The translations under genes were made by a program, and so were the position numbers. This document shows positions 12,752 to 24,379 of a DNA stretch of 64,000 bases, one piece after another. The stretch lies in assembly GCA_007922225.1 (NCBI GenBank), contig ML679971.1, positions 1,387,521 to 1,451,520 of the forward strand. The letters are read 5' to 3'. The notes below the pieces were generated by a model, which was not told the DNA's origin, did no database searches, and saw only the letters and a program-made list of their open reading frames with translations. This DNA comes from Emydura subglobosa (Eukaryota; Chordata; Testudines; Chelidae). Every line of letters starts with the position of its first letter. Position 1 is the stretch's first letter.

Positions 12752-13118
12752 AAAATCATGGAATCATAGAAGATAAGGAAGGGACCTCAGGAGGTTATCT
12801 AGTCCAACCCCCTGCTCAAAGCAGGATCAACCCCAACTAATCATCCCAGCCAGAGCTTTGGCAAGTCGGGCCTTAAAAACCTGTAAGGATGGAGATTCCA
12901 CCACCTCCCTAGGTAACCCATTCCAGTGCTTCACCACCCTCCTAGTGAAAACGTTTTTCCTAATATCCAACCTAGACCTCCCCCACTGCAACTTCAGACC
13001 ATTGCTTCTCGTTCTGTCATCTGCCACCACTAAGAACAGCCTAGCTCCAGCCTCCCTGGAACACCCCATCAGGTAGTTGAAGGATGCTATCAAATCCCCC
13101 CTCGCTTTTCTCTTCTGA
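12752..13118 (-). repeat. CR1 LINE 3' fragment, antisense
   Basis: Antisense copy of the CR1 3' end. It starts in the octamer-like tail (ATCATGGAATCATAGAAG), continues GGGACCTCAGGAGG, and covers the C-terminal part of ORF2. The minus-strand translation includes [25 protein letters not shown] and [12 protein letters not shown], the same C-terminal segment as the young CR1 at 31.9-32.1 kb. Here the RGDLI junction is read in frame. It is truncated after about 365 bp. Confidence 0.85.
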
Positions 13119-13508
13119 CCCAGACAGTCAGAAGAGTCTTTTCTGACTCTTATCCCTGACCCAGATGCAATGTGTGTGTGTGGGGGGAAGGACATGGGGT
13201 CAGGTGCCACCCCCCCAAAAGTACTGCTTGGCTTGTGCTCAGCATGCTCACACAGGCTGAGCATGCTCAGTAACATTTGCTGAAGCCGCTGCCCTCACTC
13301 TGCCCCATCCACTATTGGCAGGTATGGGTCATCGCTGCCTGACTCTATGGTAATTCCCTTAGCCGTGGCACACACTGTACGAAGGTCTGACCTTAAAAAG
13401 GAGACACTCTCATTACATTTTATGAATTGACATTATGAAATACTATCTCCATTTAAAATACACAACCACACCCAACTGTGCTTATGTAGTATCTATTTTA
13501 AAAATCAA

Positions 13509-13596
13509 GGGTCAGATCCTCTGCTGATGTAAATTGGCACATCTCCATTATTTGCAATGGAGCTATACCAATTTGCACCAGCTGAAAATCTGTCCC
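13509..13596. repeat. 88-bp palindromic MITE-like element
   Basis: Near-palindrome. Left arm GGTCAGATCCTCTGCTGATG, then AAATTGGCACATCTCCATT, mirrored by AATGGAGCTATACCAATTT and GCACCAGCTGAAAATCTGTC. Same length and order as 57613-57700. Confidence 0.7.
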
Positions 13597-13710
13597 TGAA
13601 AGTATAATCAGGCAAACCCTTTCTCTGGTAAGTAATCTTTAGTCACACAAGTAGTCCCAGTAATTGCTATACAACTGCTCACTTGAGTAAGGACTTGCAG
13701 GCCCATGCTT
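13597..13710. repeat. Palindromic MITE-like element (ACTACTTGTGTGA type)
   Basis: TAGTCACACAAGTAGTCCCA faces GCTCACTTGAGTAAGGACTT, with GCAGGCCCATGCTT at the right end. Directly abuts the preceding element. Diverged. Confidence 0.45.
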
Positions 13711-14999
13711 AAAGGACCAATTTCTTTCTTGGTATCTGCATCCCAGGGATAAATTTAACCCAGTATCTCAACCAATATTTTTGCTTCAGGCTCAACCATT
13801 TGTGCTAAGGATTTATATCAGAAAAACCTCGGGAAGCACCAAGAAGTATTTTGCAATAAGAATTCATAAGCAACAATATAAGCATAAGCTACGACCTATT
13901 TACATAAGTTTGATTCCGATGGGGAAAAAATTGCACCTAACATGACAATCCACAAGTTAAATTTCAGTCCCATGCAGATTTTGCCACCCATCTACACAAT
14001 GAGCAATCCAACTGAATTCTGAAGGACTACACACCAAGTAATGTACTTCTCTGTGTGAGTAAATGTGAAGAATCTGGCCCTGATTTACCTCCCCAACCCC
14101 CATCTGCCAAAAAACCCCCCAACTGATATTGAAAAACACTTATCTTGGCACTATAATAGTCTAAAGAGATCTCATTCCAATGACTGCTCAATCCCTCCCC
14201 CAGGCAGAATGCCTAGAGTGGACTCAAGTTCTACTAGCATGGGTGTGTAAAAAAGGTATATGAAAAATAGCTCCCAGATAAAACAAGAGTTAAAGAGACA
14301 AGGCTGGATGTGATGTAGTAGCTTTAGTTAGGCGCTCAGGTGTCTCAGTAACAGCAATAAAAAAAAATTCTGTCCCATATTTTGTGATCCCTCATTAGCT
14401 GGTTTCACGTGTTGCTGAATCTAAAAGAAAAAAAGTGGCAACAGCGATGACGAGTGAAATTAGTTTAACCGAGGATCAAATAAACAAGAGGTGGGTTTTC
14501 TCTGTGCAGAGTTTACAGTTTTATTTTATTTTATTTTTTCGCTGAGGAGGTTCAGAGTTTCGAGCAGTACTGGCACGTAGCTGTTTCCTCTCTTGTGAGA
14601 AAGATGGAAGCTGACATGTCAGTGCAATTCTTTGTCAGAAATATACATCTGCATGAAGAGAGTAGAGTTAAAAATTTAATCTGCAAAGCTATTTAGAGAG
14701 TGGATAGGCCTTGACAGGCCTCCCAAATGTATTAAAAGAACAAGAACAGCAGAGTTATGGAAAAAAAAGCTGTTGCAAGCAAACAGAATGAAACTAAGCT
14801 TTCTTGACAGAATCAGTTTGCCAAATGACTTTAAAATTGCACTATGTCTTGTAAGGTTTTTTTTTTTCTTAAATAGACTTTAATTTAAATGTATAAAGCA
14901 AGAGAAAGTTCCTTAACTTCAGAGATCTGCACAATTTTTCTCTAATCAGAAAAAGAACAATGACGTTTTGCTGGTCCGGAGGTGGGTAGAGATTCCATG

Positions 15000-15375
15000 G
15001 TTGAAATGTTGGCTTGAGACTTAAAAGGGTTAGGTTTAATTCCTGACTCTGCCACTGACTTTGTGTGACCTTAGGCCAGTTACTTAATCTAGCGGGGTCA
15101 ATCTTGCCTAAGTGACTTTCAATGAAATTTGAACGCTTAAGTGACATGTAAAGGGGACTTGGGCTTCTAAGTCACTTAGGTGCTTTTGAAGATTTCACTT
15201 TCTGAGCATCACAGCTCCTCATCTGTAAATGGCGATAATAATACCCCCTTTGTCTTATAAGACTGTAAACTCTTTGGGGGCGGGGTAGGGACTATCTCTT
15301 TGCACCCAGCACAGAACCCAGCACAATGGGGGTTCTATGCAGCGCTGCAATATAAATAATATATGCAGGGTTTTT
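15000..15375 (+). repeat. tRNA-headed SINE with internal palindromic insert
   Basis: Head GGTTAGGTTTAATTCCTGAC, body GTGTGACCTTAGGCCAGTTA then CTTAATCT. A 109-bp insert at about 15091-15199 contains CTAAGTGACTTTCAATG and CTTCTAAGTCACTTAGGTGC. The SINE resumes with ACAGCTCCTCATCTGTAAAT and the tail TAAGACTGTAAACTCTTTGG, ending CAGCACAATGGGGGTTCT and ATATAAATAATATA. Confidence 0.7.
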
Positions 15376-15683
15376 TAAACAGAGCACTTTAAGGCCACAA
15401 TGCTGCATGATTACAGACCGTGGCAAGGGAAACCCCACAACCCCGCAGTGCACCTCATGGAACGCTTGGTGGAAGTGGATGAAGCACAGACAGCACGTGT
15501 ACATTCAAAAACCGCAACCCCTCCCAGAAAACCCTACCAAAACAAAACACTCCACAGCACACGCAACTCCTCCCCTGGGGAGAGGATGAGAGAAAGATGA
15601 AACCAGACGGGACAAATGTGCTGTCGCGCTGATTAATACACTGATGGAAAGGGCTCAGATAGGACAATGACAAGGTCTTCAGT

Positions 15684-15905
15684 GTGGCCTAGTGGAGAGT
15701 GCCCTGGAAGGGGACCCCACAGACGTGGCTCCTAGTCCTGGCTCTATCAGTGACTTGCTGGATGACCGCTTTGTGCCTCAGCTTCCCAAACTGCAAAACG
15801 AGGCTAATGGTACTGACCACTTTCCTCCCGCACTTTGAGATCTATGGATGAAAAGCATGGAGCTAGGGTTTATTTTCTCCTATATGAGAGCTAGGGAGCT
15901 GTGTA
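15684..15905 (+). repeat. tRNA-headed SINE
   Basis: GTGGCCTAGTGGAGAGTGCC (A-box region), GTGGCTCCTAGTCCTGGCTC, then GTGCCTCAGCTTCCCAAACT, ACTTTGAGATCTATGGATGA and ATATGAGAGCTAGG. Lacks part of the segment before GTGCCTCAG, where other copies hold inserts. Confidence 0.7.
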
Positions 15906-15982
15906 GAACCTATGTGGAACAAAACAGAATGAAATGTTTACACAAAATTTTATTACATTCTCCGGACGGATTGTCTAAGATT

Positions 15983-16093
15983 TAGGGCCTGTTGGTGAGA
16001 CCTTTATTCATGTTAGTGAATACTTAATCGCACAAGCAGCCCCACTGAAGTCTATGAGACTAACCCCCTGTGTAAAGGGTATTACCCAATCAC
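15983..16093. repeat. Palindromic MITE-like element, degraded
   Basis: TTAGGGCCTGTTGGTGAGAC at the left. Centre CAAGCAGCCCCACTGAAGTC then TATGAGACTA is typical of the AGTCCCATTGAAGTCAATGGG centres of these palindromes. Confidence 0.4.
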
Positions 16094-17814
16094 TCTCTTC
16101 CACAATAAAGGGCCCAGTACCGCAACCCTTACCCCAAGAGTAGTGGCAAGTAGCACTGCGCCAGATTCTGCTTGGCTTTTTTGGGGGTGCTCAGAATAAG
16201 GGTTGAAGTGGAAAGAACCATCTCCTTCCCCTTGCAGGGCTGTCATATGAACAGGTGGTAAGCAGATGGGGCTGGGCTTGTGGGATGCAGTGGCCAATGG
16301 AACTGGTTTGCCACGCAGGGATGGAGGGAGGTTTGGAGGAAGCTGCACCTCTGCGTAGGGATATAGCAGAGGGTGCACAGTCTGTGCGTGACTGGGAGAC
16401 ATTCTGCCTCCTCGTACTCCCCTGGAGTGGTGCATCCCTACACTGGCCTTTATTATGGGCTATGCTTAAACGGCACAATGGAACCCATTGAAATCAGGGA
16501 TGAAGCAGGAACTCAAGTCTTTGATGTGAGTACAGCTCTGAGAGTCAGGCTGGCATGTTGGCTGTTGTGGTTCGAGGAGATTTGCCACGTGACAGGTCAG
16601 ATTGTTCAGTCCCACTCATGCCGGTGAGCATTTTCTCATGCAAATAGCTCCACTGACTCCAGCAGGACACCTTGCGTAAGTGAGCAGGGGTTGCACACTC
16701 AGCCCTGTGGGCCTCTCGTCAAGTGTAACTAGATTCAACAGCCATTGCAAACCCACAACTGTGTCAGTAACCCTCTTGCTGACCAAGGCCAGGTTACAGG
16801 TACATGTAGAAAAGGCTGTGACTTCTCAGCCATCAGTACAGTAAGGTTTCTTTTTCCTCTAAATCGTAGCAGCTACAAACATATAACCAATGGATCTTTA
16901 CATCACAACCTATGCAATTCCACAATCAATCTTGAACATTTAGAAGCAAACACGCCGTCCTAGATTTTCACAGAGGCATCCTCTTGAAAAACACAAATTA
17001 AGCTCCAGATCGAAAAAACACCCAAATCTGTCTCTGCAACCTGACCATTTACTGAATTTGTGGGCTCTGTTCCTTTCCTCTGCTCTGCTTTTATCTGTCC
17101 CATAAGATCAGAAGATTCATGAATATCACATAACTGAGTACCATGTATTCTGGTCATGGGCAAACCACACTTTCTAACATCAAATGGGAAGACATCCAAC
17201 TTGACCTTAAATTGACCTTCATGCTGGCAGACTTTAGAGGGAACAGCTCTGCAAGAATCAAAATAGGAGACTGGTCCACAGCCAAGAAAAGCTATAAATA
17301 AAGTGATTGGCTAAATTCTCAACTTAGCCATTTTTGTTTTCTCCACATTCTGCTCCATAAATTTGTTTGTTTAAAAAGAGATTTCACTCACTTCTGCTGA
17401 AGCCCAGACATTCAATCTAAGCCTCTGTAACATTAAATATTAAAAAAAAAGTAAGCATGATGAACATTGAAAACTAACATTTAAATAATAACCAAGTTGA
17501 AACCGCCCTTACATTTACTTGCATGATAATAATCAGAGGGGTTTAAAAAAAACAGACGATAAATTATTCCATACCAGACATTAGCAGAAGAGGGCCAGAC
17601 ACCAAAGTCTTAGCTGTTCAAAATCCGAACCTAAATGAGAATTTTGCCTCTGGCCTTTCTCTTTATAAAGGACCCCTTCTTCAAACACCACCAAACGTTG
17701 GGCTATTCAAAATCAAGAACCGGATCTGAATTCTGTGGCAGGAACTATCTCTGTTTCTAAGGCTGTTACACTCATATTTTGTCTTTATAGACACTTCTAG
17801 TCAAGCTGAACTCA
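16094..17814. other. No recognisable feature
   Basis: Overlapping short open frames around 16.1-16.6 kb have no domain and no consistent frame. I see no gene or repeat family. Confidence 0.4.
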
Positions 17815-20346
17815 CTTTTGCCAACAAAATTAAAATAAATAATAAGGCTTTTTGGTTATATAAATAAAAAGAGAATAAGGAAACATGAGGTTTGGCCTCT
17901 GTGCAGCATGGATGAGTCAGAGACTAAAAATAATCTATGTATGGTCCAAAACCTAAATGAATACTTTGCCTTGGTTTTGAGTGGTGATGATGACATGGAA
18001 CATGGGCATGAAGGCAGGATGGCCAATGGAAATAGAGATAGAAATGGAAATGATCATATCAGAAGTAGAAGAGAAACATATTGAGGGTAATGTGCTCAAA
18101 TTAGGGGGACAGGGATTGTTTCCATCCCATAATACTGAAAGAATCTGAGCATGAGATTGTTAGTCCAGAAGCAAGGATTTTTAATAAATCCATCTATTCA
18201 GGGGTGGTGCTGTATGACTGGATGTGAAGGGGTCAGCTGGCACCTCCTCATGGCTGGATGTGGTGAGGCAGCTGTCTCTTTCCTGGAGTCTATGGCAATG
18301 GTCATCTTGGCCTTTGCGATGGCCTGCCTCTTCCTGTGACGTGACTCTCCAGCCAGGTGACTTCCAAGTCCGTCCTCTTCCAGGGTAAACAAAAAGCAAG
18401 GGAAATTAACACACACAAAAAAACCTAAGTTAGTAACAAAGAGAGGGGAACACCTTCCTCTCAGGGTGTATTAGGATCAGGTCCTGTCTTCCCTCAGGGA
18501 GGGATACTCAGGCAGTTCCTGCCTTCCCTCCACCCTTTTCTCAGGAGCTGAGCGTTTCAGGTCTGTTTTCTTCCCCCGTCTGCCCACAAGTGAGGGGTTC
18601 CGCTTCCCTTTTAACCCCTCCTCCAGCATGTGCATGCCTTCCAGGTGGGGAGGGGTGGCTGAGCCCAGAGCAGCTACTTAACTCCTTGCTGTCCAGTGTT
18701 GGCTTTGCATGCCCCATGGAGAATATCTAATGTTATACCTATATTTAAGAAAGAGGGAAAAAAGTGATCTGGGTAATCACAGTCCCGTCATTCTGTCCTC
18801 AGCAATATGCAAGGCTTTAGAATCGATTGTGAAGGAAAGAATAATTCAATGAATAGAGGTAAACAGAAAAGGGGATGTAATGCAACATGGGTATACTACA
18901 GGTAGATCATGCCAGACTAATCTGATTTCCTTCTTTGAGAAGATAATTGACTTTTAAGATAAAGGAAATGAGGTAGATTTAATATAATTGAACTTCAGTA
19001 AAGCATTCAACACAGCACCTGGGAAATTATTGAATTAGAGAAGATGGGGATTCATACAAAAATTGTAAAGTGGGTAAAGAATTGCTAAAGGGAAGAAGCC
19101 AATGGGCTCTGTTGAAAGTTGTTCTACTGAACTGGTGGAAAGTTACTAGTAGAGTTCCTCAAAGACTGATCTTGGGACCGGTCTCATAAAATATTTTTAT
19201 TAATGACCTTGGCACAAAAGATAGGAGCGTGCTAAAGAAATTTGCTGATGATACAAAGTTGGGAGGCATCCTAAATTCAGAGGAAGATATGGATGACCCT
19301 GAAGGATGGAGTAACAGAAATGGGATGAAATTCAATAGTACAAAGTGCAAGGTCATGCACTTAGGGTCTAACATTAAAAATGTATGCTATAAGCTCGGGG
19401 CTTATCAGTTGGAAGCAACAAAGAAAGAGAGAAACCTGGGTGTATTGGGCAGGCACATGATGACTATGAGCCACCAATGTGATGTGGCTGTGAATAAGGG
19501 AAATATGATTCTAGAATGTATTAGATGTGGCATTCCCAGTAGAGACAGAGAAGTTTTAATACCATTGTACAAGGCACTGTAAAACAGCATCTGGAATTCT
19601 GGTCTAGATTAATTCAAACTGGAACAGATGCAGAGAAGAGCTACGAGGATTATGAGGGGACTAGAGGGCCTATCTTATGAAAAGAAGGCTAAGAAAGTAT
19701 ATGATTGTTCTCTGTCAACACATCAAGGGGAAGGTGAAAAGCTGTTTAAGGTAAAGAGCAATGTCGTCACAAGAACAAATGGGGATAAGCTGGTTATGAA
19801 CAAATTCAGGATGGAAATTGGAAGGTTTGTAACCATCAGAAGGGTGAGGCTTTGGAACAGCGTCCCAATAAGAGCTGTGGGGCAAAACAACTAAATTTGT
19901 TTTGAAAGTGTGATAGAGAAATTGGTGAGCATGCTTGTATGATGGGGTTGCTTGTTTTGGTGGGGGGCTGGGCTTAGCATCCCGGGGGGGTCACTTATTG
20001 GTTATGCCTCATGTTTCTAAAATCTTTGGGTTTGTTTTGTCTCCTTCCTCTCGTGCATTGGAGATGGTCATGGCTGGAGGTGGGATGCTGGGCAGGTTGA
20101 GCTGGTGCTCTGACGTAGCACCAATCATTCTCTTTCTACAGTGGCTGGCTGGTTCTTGGTCACATGCTCAAGGTCTCTGCCGGTGGCACATAATACTTTA
20201 GTCTCCTGAGGACTGAAATATGTTGGTTTAATTTTGGTTGTTGGATTTAGTATGTGTGTGTTAAGTGGGGTTCCTGTGATATATGGGAGGTCAGACTAGA
20301 TGCTCTCGTGGTCCCTTCTGGCCTTAAACTCTATGACTTTATGAAT
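17815..20346 (+). pseudogene. Old CR1-type LINE ORF2 and 3'UTR, decayed and interrupted by a solo LTR
   Basis: Remains of a CR1 ORF2 and 3' region. The left part (to 18222) translates with breaks to NNKAFWLY, NLNEYFALVLS and FNKS. After an inserted LTR it resumes with ISNVIP, CQTNLISFFEK and LNFSKAFNTAP. The polymerase motif FADDTKLGG is readable at about 19241-19267, followed by KCKVMHLGS, REVLIPLY and RRATRIMRGLE. The 3' end at 20280-20346 has GGAGGTCAGACTAGATGCTC and CTGGCCTTAAACTCTATGAC. Many stops and frame breaks; inactive. A segment at 19.93-20.25 kb is either a long 3'UTR or another insertion. Confidence 0.8.
18223..18716 (-). mobile_element. Solo LTR (494 bp) with 4-bp target duplication
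   Basis: The segment starts TGTGAAGGGG and ends ATGCCCCA (TG...CA), flanked by TGGA at 18219-18222 and 18717-18720. Taking it out of the alignment joins host codons into DWRISNVIP, the expected CR1 ORF2 order, so the borders are well supported. A TATA-like GGTTAAAAGG on the minus strand (near 18610-18620) suggests minus orientation. No internal retroviral sequence is present, so it is a solo LTR. Superfamily not assigned; 4-bp duplications fit ERV1- or gypsy-like elements. Confidence 0.8.
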
Positions 20347-20387
20347 ATGTCCATAACAGATGACAATTGATAACCAGTAAATTCTGA

Positions 20388-20470
20388 GGGCCAGATCCCC
20401 AAGTGGTGTGAATCAGCACAGCTTCATTAGCATCACTGATGTTCATTATACTAGTTGACGTTCTGGCCTT
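20388..20470. repeat. Palindromic MITE-like element
   Basis: GGGCCAGATCCCCAAGTGGT at the left mirrors CTAGTTGACGTTCTGGCCTT at the right. Same family as 13509 and 57613, diverged. Confidence 0.6.
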
Positions 20471-21044
20471 GAATTGATGGGACAAATTAATCCTCCAATG
20501 AAGTGACACCAGTTTGGCTCATCATTTTTACTCCAGATTTCAGCATTATCGTTTATGGAGAATTCTAATTTTTAGATAGAATTTCTTGTTGGTTTAAATG
20601 GGGTCTCCTGCTTCTTAAACAACTGATGGTATGGCCCATACTGTGTCGTAGGCACTTTACAGAACGCAGAATCATAGAAACATAGGACTAGAAGGGACCT
20701 CATGAGGTCTTCTAGTCCAGTCATCTGCACTTATGGGAGGATCCAGCATTATCTAGACCTTCCCTGACAGGTGATTGTCTAACCTGCTCTTAAAAATCTC
20801 CAGTGATGGAGATTCCACAATCTCCCCAGGCAATTTATTCCAGTGCTTAACTACCCAGACAGTTAGGAAGTTTTTCCTAACGTCCAATCTAAACCACCCT
20901 TCCTGCAATTTAAGCACTTTGCTTCTTGTCCTATTCCCAAAGGTTAAGGAGAATCATTTTTGTCCCTCCACCTGGTAACAACCTTTTATGTACTTGAAAA
21001 CTGTCATACCTCCCTGTAAAGGGTCCTCTGTGGGGAGTCCTAAC

Positions 21045-21345
21045 AAAAGGGAGACAGTCTCCTGCCCTTAGTAGGGCGAGCCCCAGTTCCTTAGGCAAGG
21101 CGGGCCAAGCGAATGGAGATGTAGTCTCTAGCTCTCTGTAGGGCGGTCAAGCAGTTCAAGGCCCCAGCCCTTAGACAGGGCGTAAGGAAGTAGTCTCTAG
21201 CCCTCAGCAGGGCGAGGCAATAGTCCAAAGCCCGGCCCTCGGGCAAGGCAGGCAGGCAGCAGGGAAACAGTTTCTAGCCCTCAGAAGGGCGAGCAAGCAG
21301 TCCCAAAGCCCTGGCCCTTAGGCAGGGCAGGGCAGACAGCGGGGA
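21045..21345. repeat. Minisatellite inside the LTR, ~70-78 bp units
   Basis: About four degenerate units. Each contains a phrase like GTAGTCTCTAGCCCTCAGCA followed by GGGCGAG and a GGCCCTTAGGCAGGGC block. Lengths vary through small indels. Confidence 0.7.
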
Positions 21346-21528
21346 ACAGGGGGACAGGGATGCAGGCCCAGCCATCTCCACTGCGTCCCAGCCCAGGGCC
21401 CTGACAGTGAGGGGGTGTCCCATCACTGGGTCAGCGGGGCTTCAGCCGAAATGCACTGACTTGGTGTGAGTGAAAGCTCAGCTGGACTGTACTCGGCTGC
21501 CCCGGGGCTACTTCCTCCCACCCTCTCC

Positions 21529-21852
21529 CTAGAGTACCTGGTCCCTTGAGTCGCTCCCCATCTCCTCAGGGTATTCGGCCAAAGGGAAGTTCCAGAATCC
21601 CTCGGCCTCACCGCTCCACGGCAGGTCCAGGAACTCTTCGGAATTATCTGCGAAGGGCAGCTCCTCTTGGTCACAGGGTCTCGTGGTCTCTTCTGGCTTG
21701 CAGGGGGTTGGCAGCTCGGGTAGCTCCTCCAGGTCACAAGGCCCAGGGATCTCACTGGGCTCAGGTAGGTCCTCAGGGCTGCAGGCAGTGGGCAGCTCTG
21801 GCAGCCTCTCTTCTGGGTAACGGTTGGGTGCGGGCTCAGGCCCTGATACCAA
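21529..21852 (-). CDS. Pro/Glu-rich repetitive reading frame inside the LTR
   Basis: A 107-residue open frame on the LTR sense strand, made of short acidic-proline repeats: EERLPELPTACSPEDLPEP, LEELPELPTPCKPEE. No known domain, signal peptide or membrane segment. A similar composition and phrase order (PEDLP..., ELP...DLP) is readable in the second LTR copy (55169-55891). It may be a genuine LTR-encoded protein or only GC-rich tandem repeats that lack stops; I cannot separate these without more copies. Confidence 0.3.
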   Translation of the reverse strand: MVSGPEPAPNRYPEERLPELPTACSPEDLPEPSEIPGPCDLEELPELPTPCKPEETTRPCDQEELPFADNSEEFLDLPWSGEAEGFWNFPLAEYPEEMGSDSRDQVL

Positions 21853-21934
21853 GGAAGAGACGTCCTTCTCCCTCAGCCACCTTCCCCTTACTGAGCGGGA
21901 AGGCGTGTCTTTTACACTTCCTGTCCTGTCTACT

Positions 21935-21950
21935 TGCTTCCGGTCAGGTG
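21935..21950 (-). promoter_or_regulatory. Conserved 16-bp U3 motif with E-box and ETS-like cores
   Basis: Minus strand CACCTGACCGGAAGCA. The identical 16 bp occur twice in the other LTR (55710-55725, 55764-55779). CACCTG matches an E-box core and CCGGAAG an ETS core. Regulatory role is inference. Confidence 0.5.
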
Positions 21951-23394
21951 GTGCTGTGCTCCCGGGCTCCTATCCCCAGGGGAGGTTTGGATCTCCCTTG
22001 CCATCAATCTTCAAGGGAGGCCACACCTCCTGGCTACACTCCCCTTCAGTCTTCCCTTCTCCAGAATAAACAAACCGAATCTTCCCTCATAGGCCATGTT
22101 TTCTACACCTTGAATCATTTTTTGTTGCTCTTCTCTGGACTTTCTCCGATTTGTCCACATCTTTCCTGAAATGTGGCACCCAGAACTGGATACAGTACTG
22201 CAGTTGAGGCCTAATCAGCATGGAGTAGAGCAGAAGTATTACTTCTCGTGTCTTGCTTACAAGACTCCTGCTAATACATCCCAGAATGATGTGGGGTTTT
22301 TTTGCAACACTGTTACACTGTTGATTCATATTTAGCTTGTGACTCCCAGAGCCCTTTCTGCAGGACTCCTTCCTAGGCAGTCATTTCCTGTTCGTGTGTG
22401 TGCAACTGATTGTCCTTCCTAATTGGAGTACTTTGCATTTGTCCTTATTGAATTTCACCCTATTTACTTCAGACCATTTCTCCAGTTTGTCCAGATCATT
22501 TTGAATTTTAATCCTATCCTCCAAAGCACTTGCAACTCCTCCCAGCTTGGTATCATCCACAAACTTTATAATGCACTTTCTGTGCCATTATCTAAATAAC
22601 TGATGAAGATATTGAATAGAACCGGACCCAGAACTGATCCTTAAGAGACCCCACTTGGTATGCCCCCCTCCAACTTGACTGTGAGCCACTGATGACTACT
22701 CTCTGGGAATAGTTTTCAAACCAGTTATGCACCCACCTTACAGTAGCTCCATCTAAGCTCTATTACCCTAGTTTGTTTATGAGAAGGTCATGATCAAAAG
22801 CCTTACTAAAGTCAAGATATATCACATCTACTGCTTCTCCCCTATCCACGAGGCTTGTTACCCTGTCAAAGAAGGCTATCAGTTTGGTTTGACATGGTTT
22901 GTTCTTGACGAATCCATCCTGACTGTTATCTATCACTTTATTATCTTCTAGGTGTTTGCAAATTGATTGCTTAATTATTTGTTCCATTATCTTTCTGGGT
23001 ACTGAAGTTAAGCTGACTGGTCTGTAAGTCCCCGGGTTGTTCTTATTTCCCTTTTTATAGATTGGCACTATATTTGCCCTTTTCCAGTCCTCTGGAATCT
23101 CTCCCATCTTCCATGACTTTTAAAAAATAATCGCTAAAACAAGTTCCTGGCCCCAAGAATTTATAATATAAGGGGTGGATCCTACAAACAATTAAACACC
23201 TGAGTGACTTTACTGATATGTGCATAAGCAGTTGAAAGGTTATGCTTTAAATTTATACATAAAATTACAAATTATAACAAAAGACAAAGGGAACTAGATG
23301 GGTGGTATTTGATTATCTACAGGAGATGCATTCCTTATTGGTTGTTATTTATTATTTCTATTGCAGTAGCATCTGGGTGATCCAGTTGAGACTG

Positions 23395-23625
23395 GGGGCC
23401 CTTCGCAAGATAGTCCATGTCCCAACTGCTTATAATCTAAATAGAGAAGACAGACAAAGGAAGCATTATTATCCCCATTTTACAGATGGAAAACTATGGT
23501 AGAAAGAGAGATTAAGTAACTTGCCCGTGATCAAACAGAAATTTTGTGACAGAGTGAGAAATTAAACCCAGATTTCTCAAGTCTCAGTCCAGTGCTTTAA
23601 CTACAAAGTAGATCATCCTTCCTAT
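23395..23625 (-). repeat. tRNA-headed SINE, antisense copy
   Basis: ACTGCTTATAATCTAAATAG, ATTATCCCCATTTTACAGAT, GATTAAGTAACTTGCCCGTG, AATTAAACCCAGATTTCTCA, then head CAGTCCAGTGCTTTAACTAC. The body site GATTAAGTAACTTGCCC is uninterrupted here, so it shows the empty target of the inserts seen in other copies. Confidence 0.75.
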
Positions 23626-23761
23626 CTAACTAAGGCAGTAACCCTTGTAGGGAGCATGGGGAATCTAATATATAGCAGCAAGTTGAATGAAGGATTCAAT
23701 AAGAGGAAAAAAGTCATCAGAATCAATTAGACCATCAGTTTATATGATCCTAAAAATATTT

Positions 23762-24083
23762 TAAAGAAATTAGGTATAACATTTCCAATATTTTTCCATC
23801 TTTCAATAATAAATGGAAAATTGAAAATGTTTCTGTTTTTGAAAGTGAACATTATTTATTCTCAATAACAAAAACCAACTGAAACCCAAACAGTTTCATT
23901 TTTCAAAAACCAAATATTTTCAATTTTCAAAACCAAAATCTGATTTTTTCTGATTGTTTTTTGTTTTCATTTTTCATCAAAAACCTGGGAAACTGAAAGA
24001 AATGAAATTTTTATTTGCAGGGGGAAAAAAGCGATTTTCATTGAAATATTTTTTAAACCGGAAATTTGCAATCAGCTCTGTTT
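23762..24083. repeat. AT-rich fold-back repeat
   Basis: Alternating T- and A-rich arms (TTTCCATCTTTCAATAATAA, TTTTCAAAAACCAAATATTT, ATTTTCATCAAAAACCTG), ending GAAATTTGCAATCAGCTCTG. Member of the family at 46.4, 50.9 and 63.3 kb, whose ends contain AGAGCTGG/CCAGCTCT. Confidence 0.55.
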
Positions 24084-24379
24084 GGTATATTTCTTTATGA
24101 GATGACATAGCCTGGGGCAATGAAAGCCCTGAGTTTGCATCTTTCAGATCTGCACAAATCAGTGGGGCTTTATCTAGTTGGACCTTGACCTGCCTGGATA
24201 TGATTATAGTGTTGATACCTAATTACGGTTATCCTTTCAGTGGCAGAGTAGGTTAGCATGTTAGTTGAGACAGTATCAAAGTTCTGAGCATTCTCAATTT
24301 CCACTGAAGGAGCAGCTGAGTACCTTATATCATCTACACTATAGGAGTTGAGAGAGCATGAGTTAAAGGTGAATGTAAA

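Larger units (their letters stand above)
21015..22038 (-). mobile_element. Solo LTR (1024 bp), family shared with 54720-55864
   Basis: Begins TGTAAAGGGTCC and ends CCTGGCTACA on the plus strand, with CTCCC at 21010-21014 and 22039-22043 as a 5-bp target duplication in the host CR1. Orientation is inferred as minus: GTAAAAGACACGCC (TATA-like, near 21908) lies downstream of the U3 motif CACCTGACCGGAAGCA. Going 5' to 3' on the minus strand the LTR has U3, a Pro/Glu-rich repeat block (about 21850-21530), a GTCAGGGCCCTGGGCTGG block (around 21400) and a minisatellite (21345-21045). No internal element sequence remains. Confidence 0.85.
20668..23138 (-). pseudogene. CR1-type LINE, antisense, split by a 1-kb solo LTR
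   Basis: Antisense CR1 in two pieces. 20668-21014 carries the 3' end (ATCATAGAAACATAGGACTA, GGGACCTCATGAGG) and the ORF2 C-terminus. 22039-23138 continues 5'-ward through RT. The minus-strand frame at 22763-23107 gives [31 protein letters not shown] and [11 protein letters not shown] (fingers and palm). The two pieces join exactly across the LTR at 21015-22038. The rest of the frame is broken; inactive. It is truncated at the 5' side near 23138. Confidence 0.88.

Noticed and set aside
16082..16627. Several overlapping open frames of 72-117 codons on both strands
   Set aside because: No domain, no conserved motif, frames overlap on both strands; typical of chance frames in moderately GC-rich DNA.
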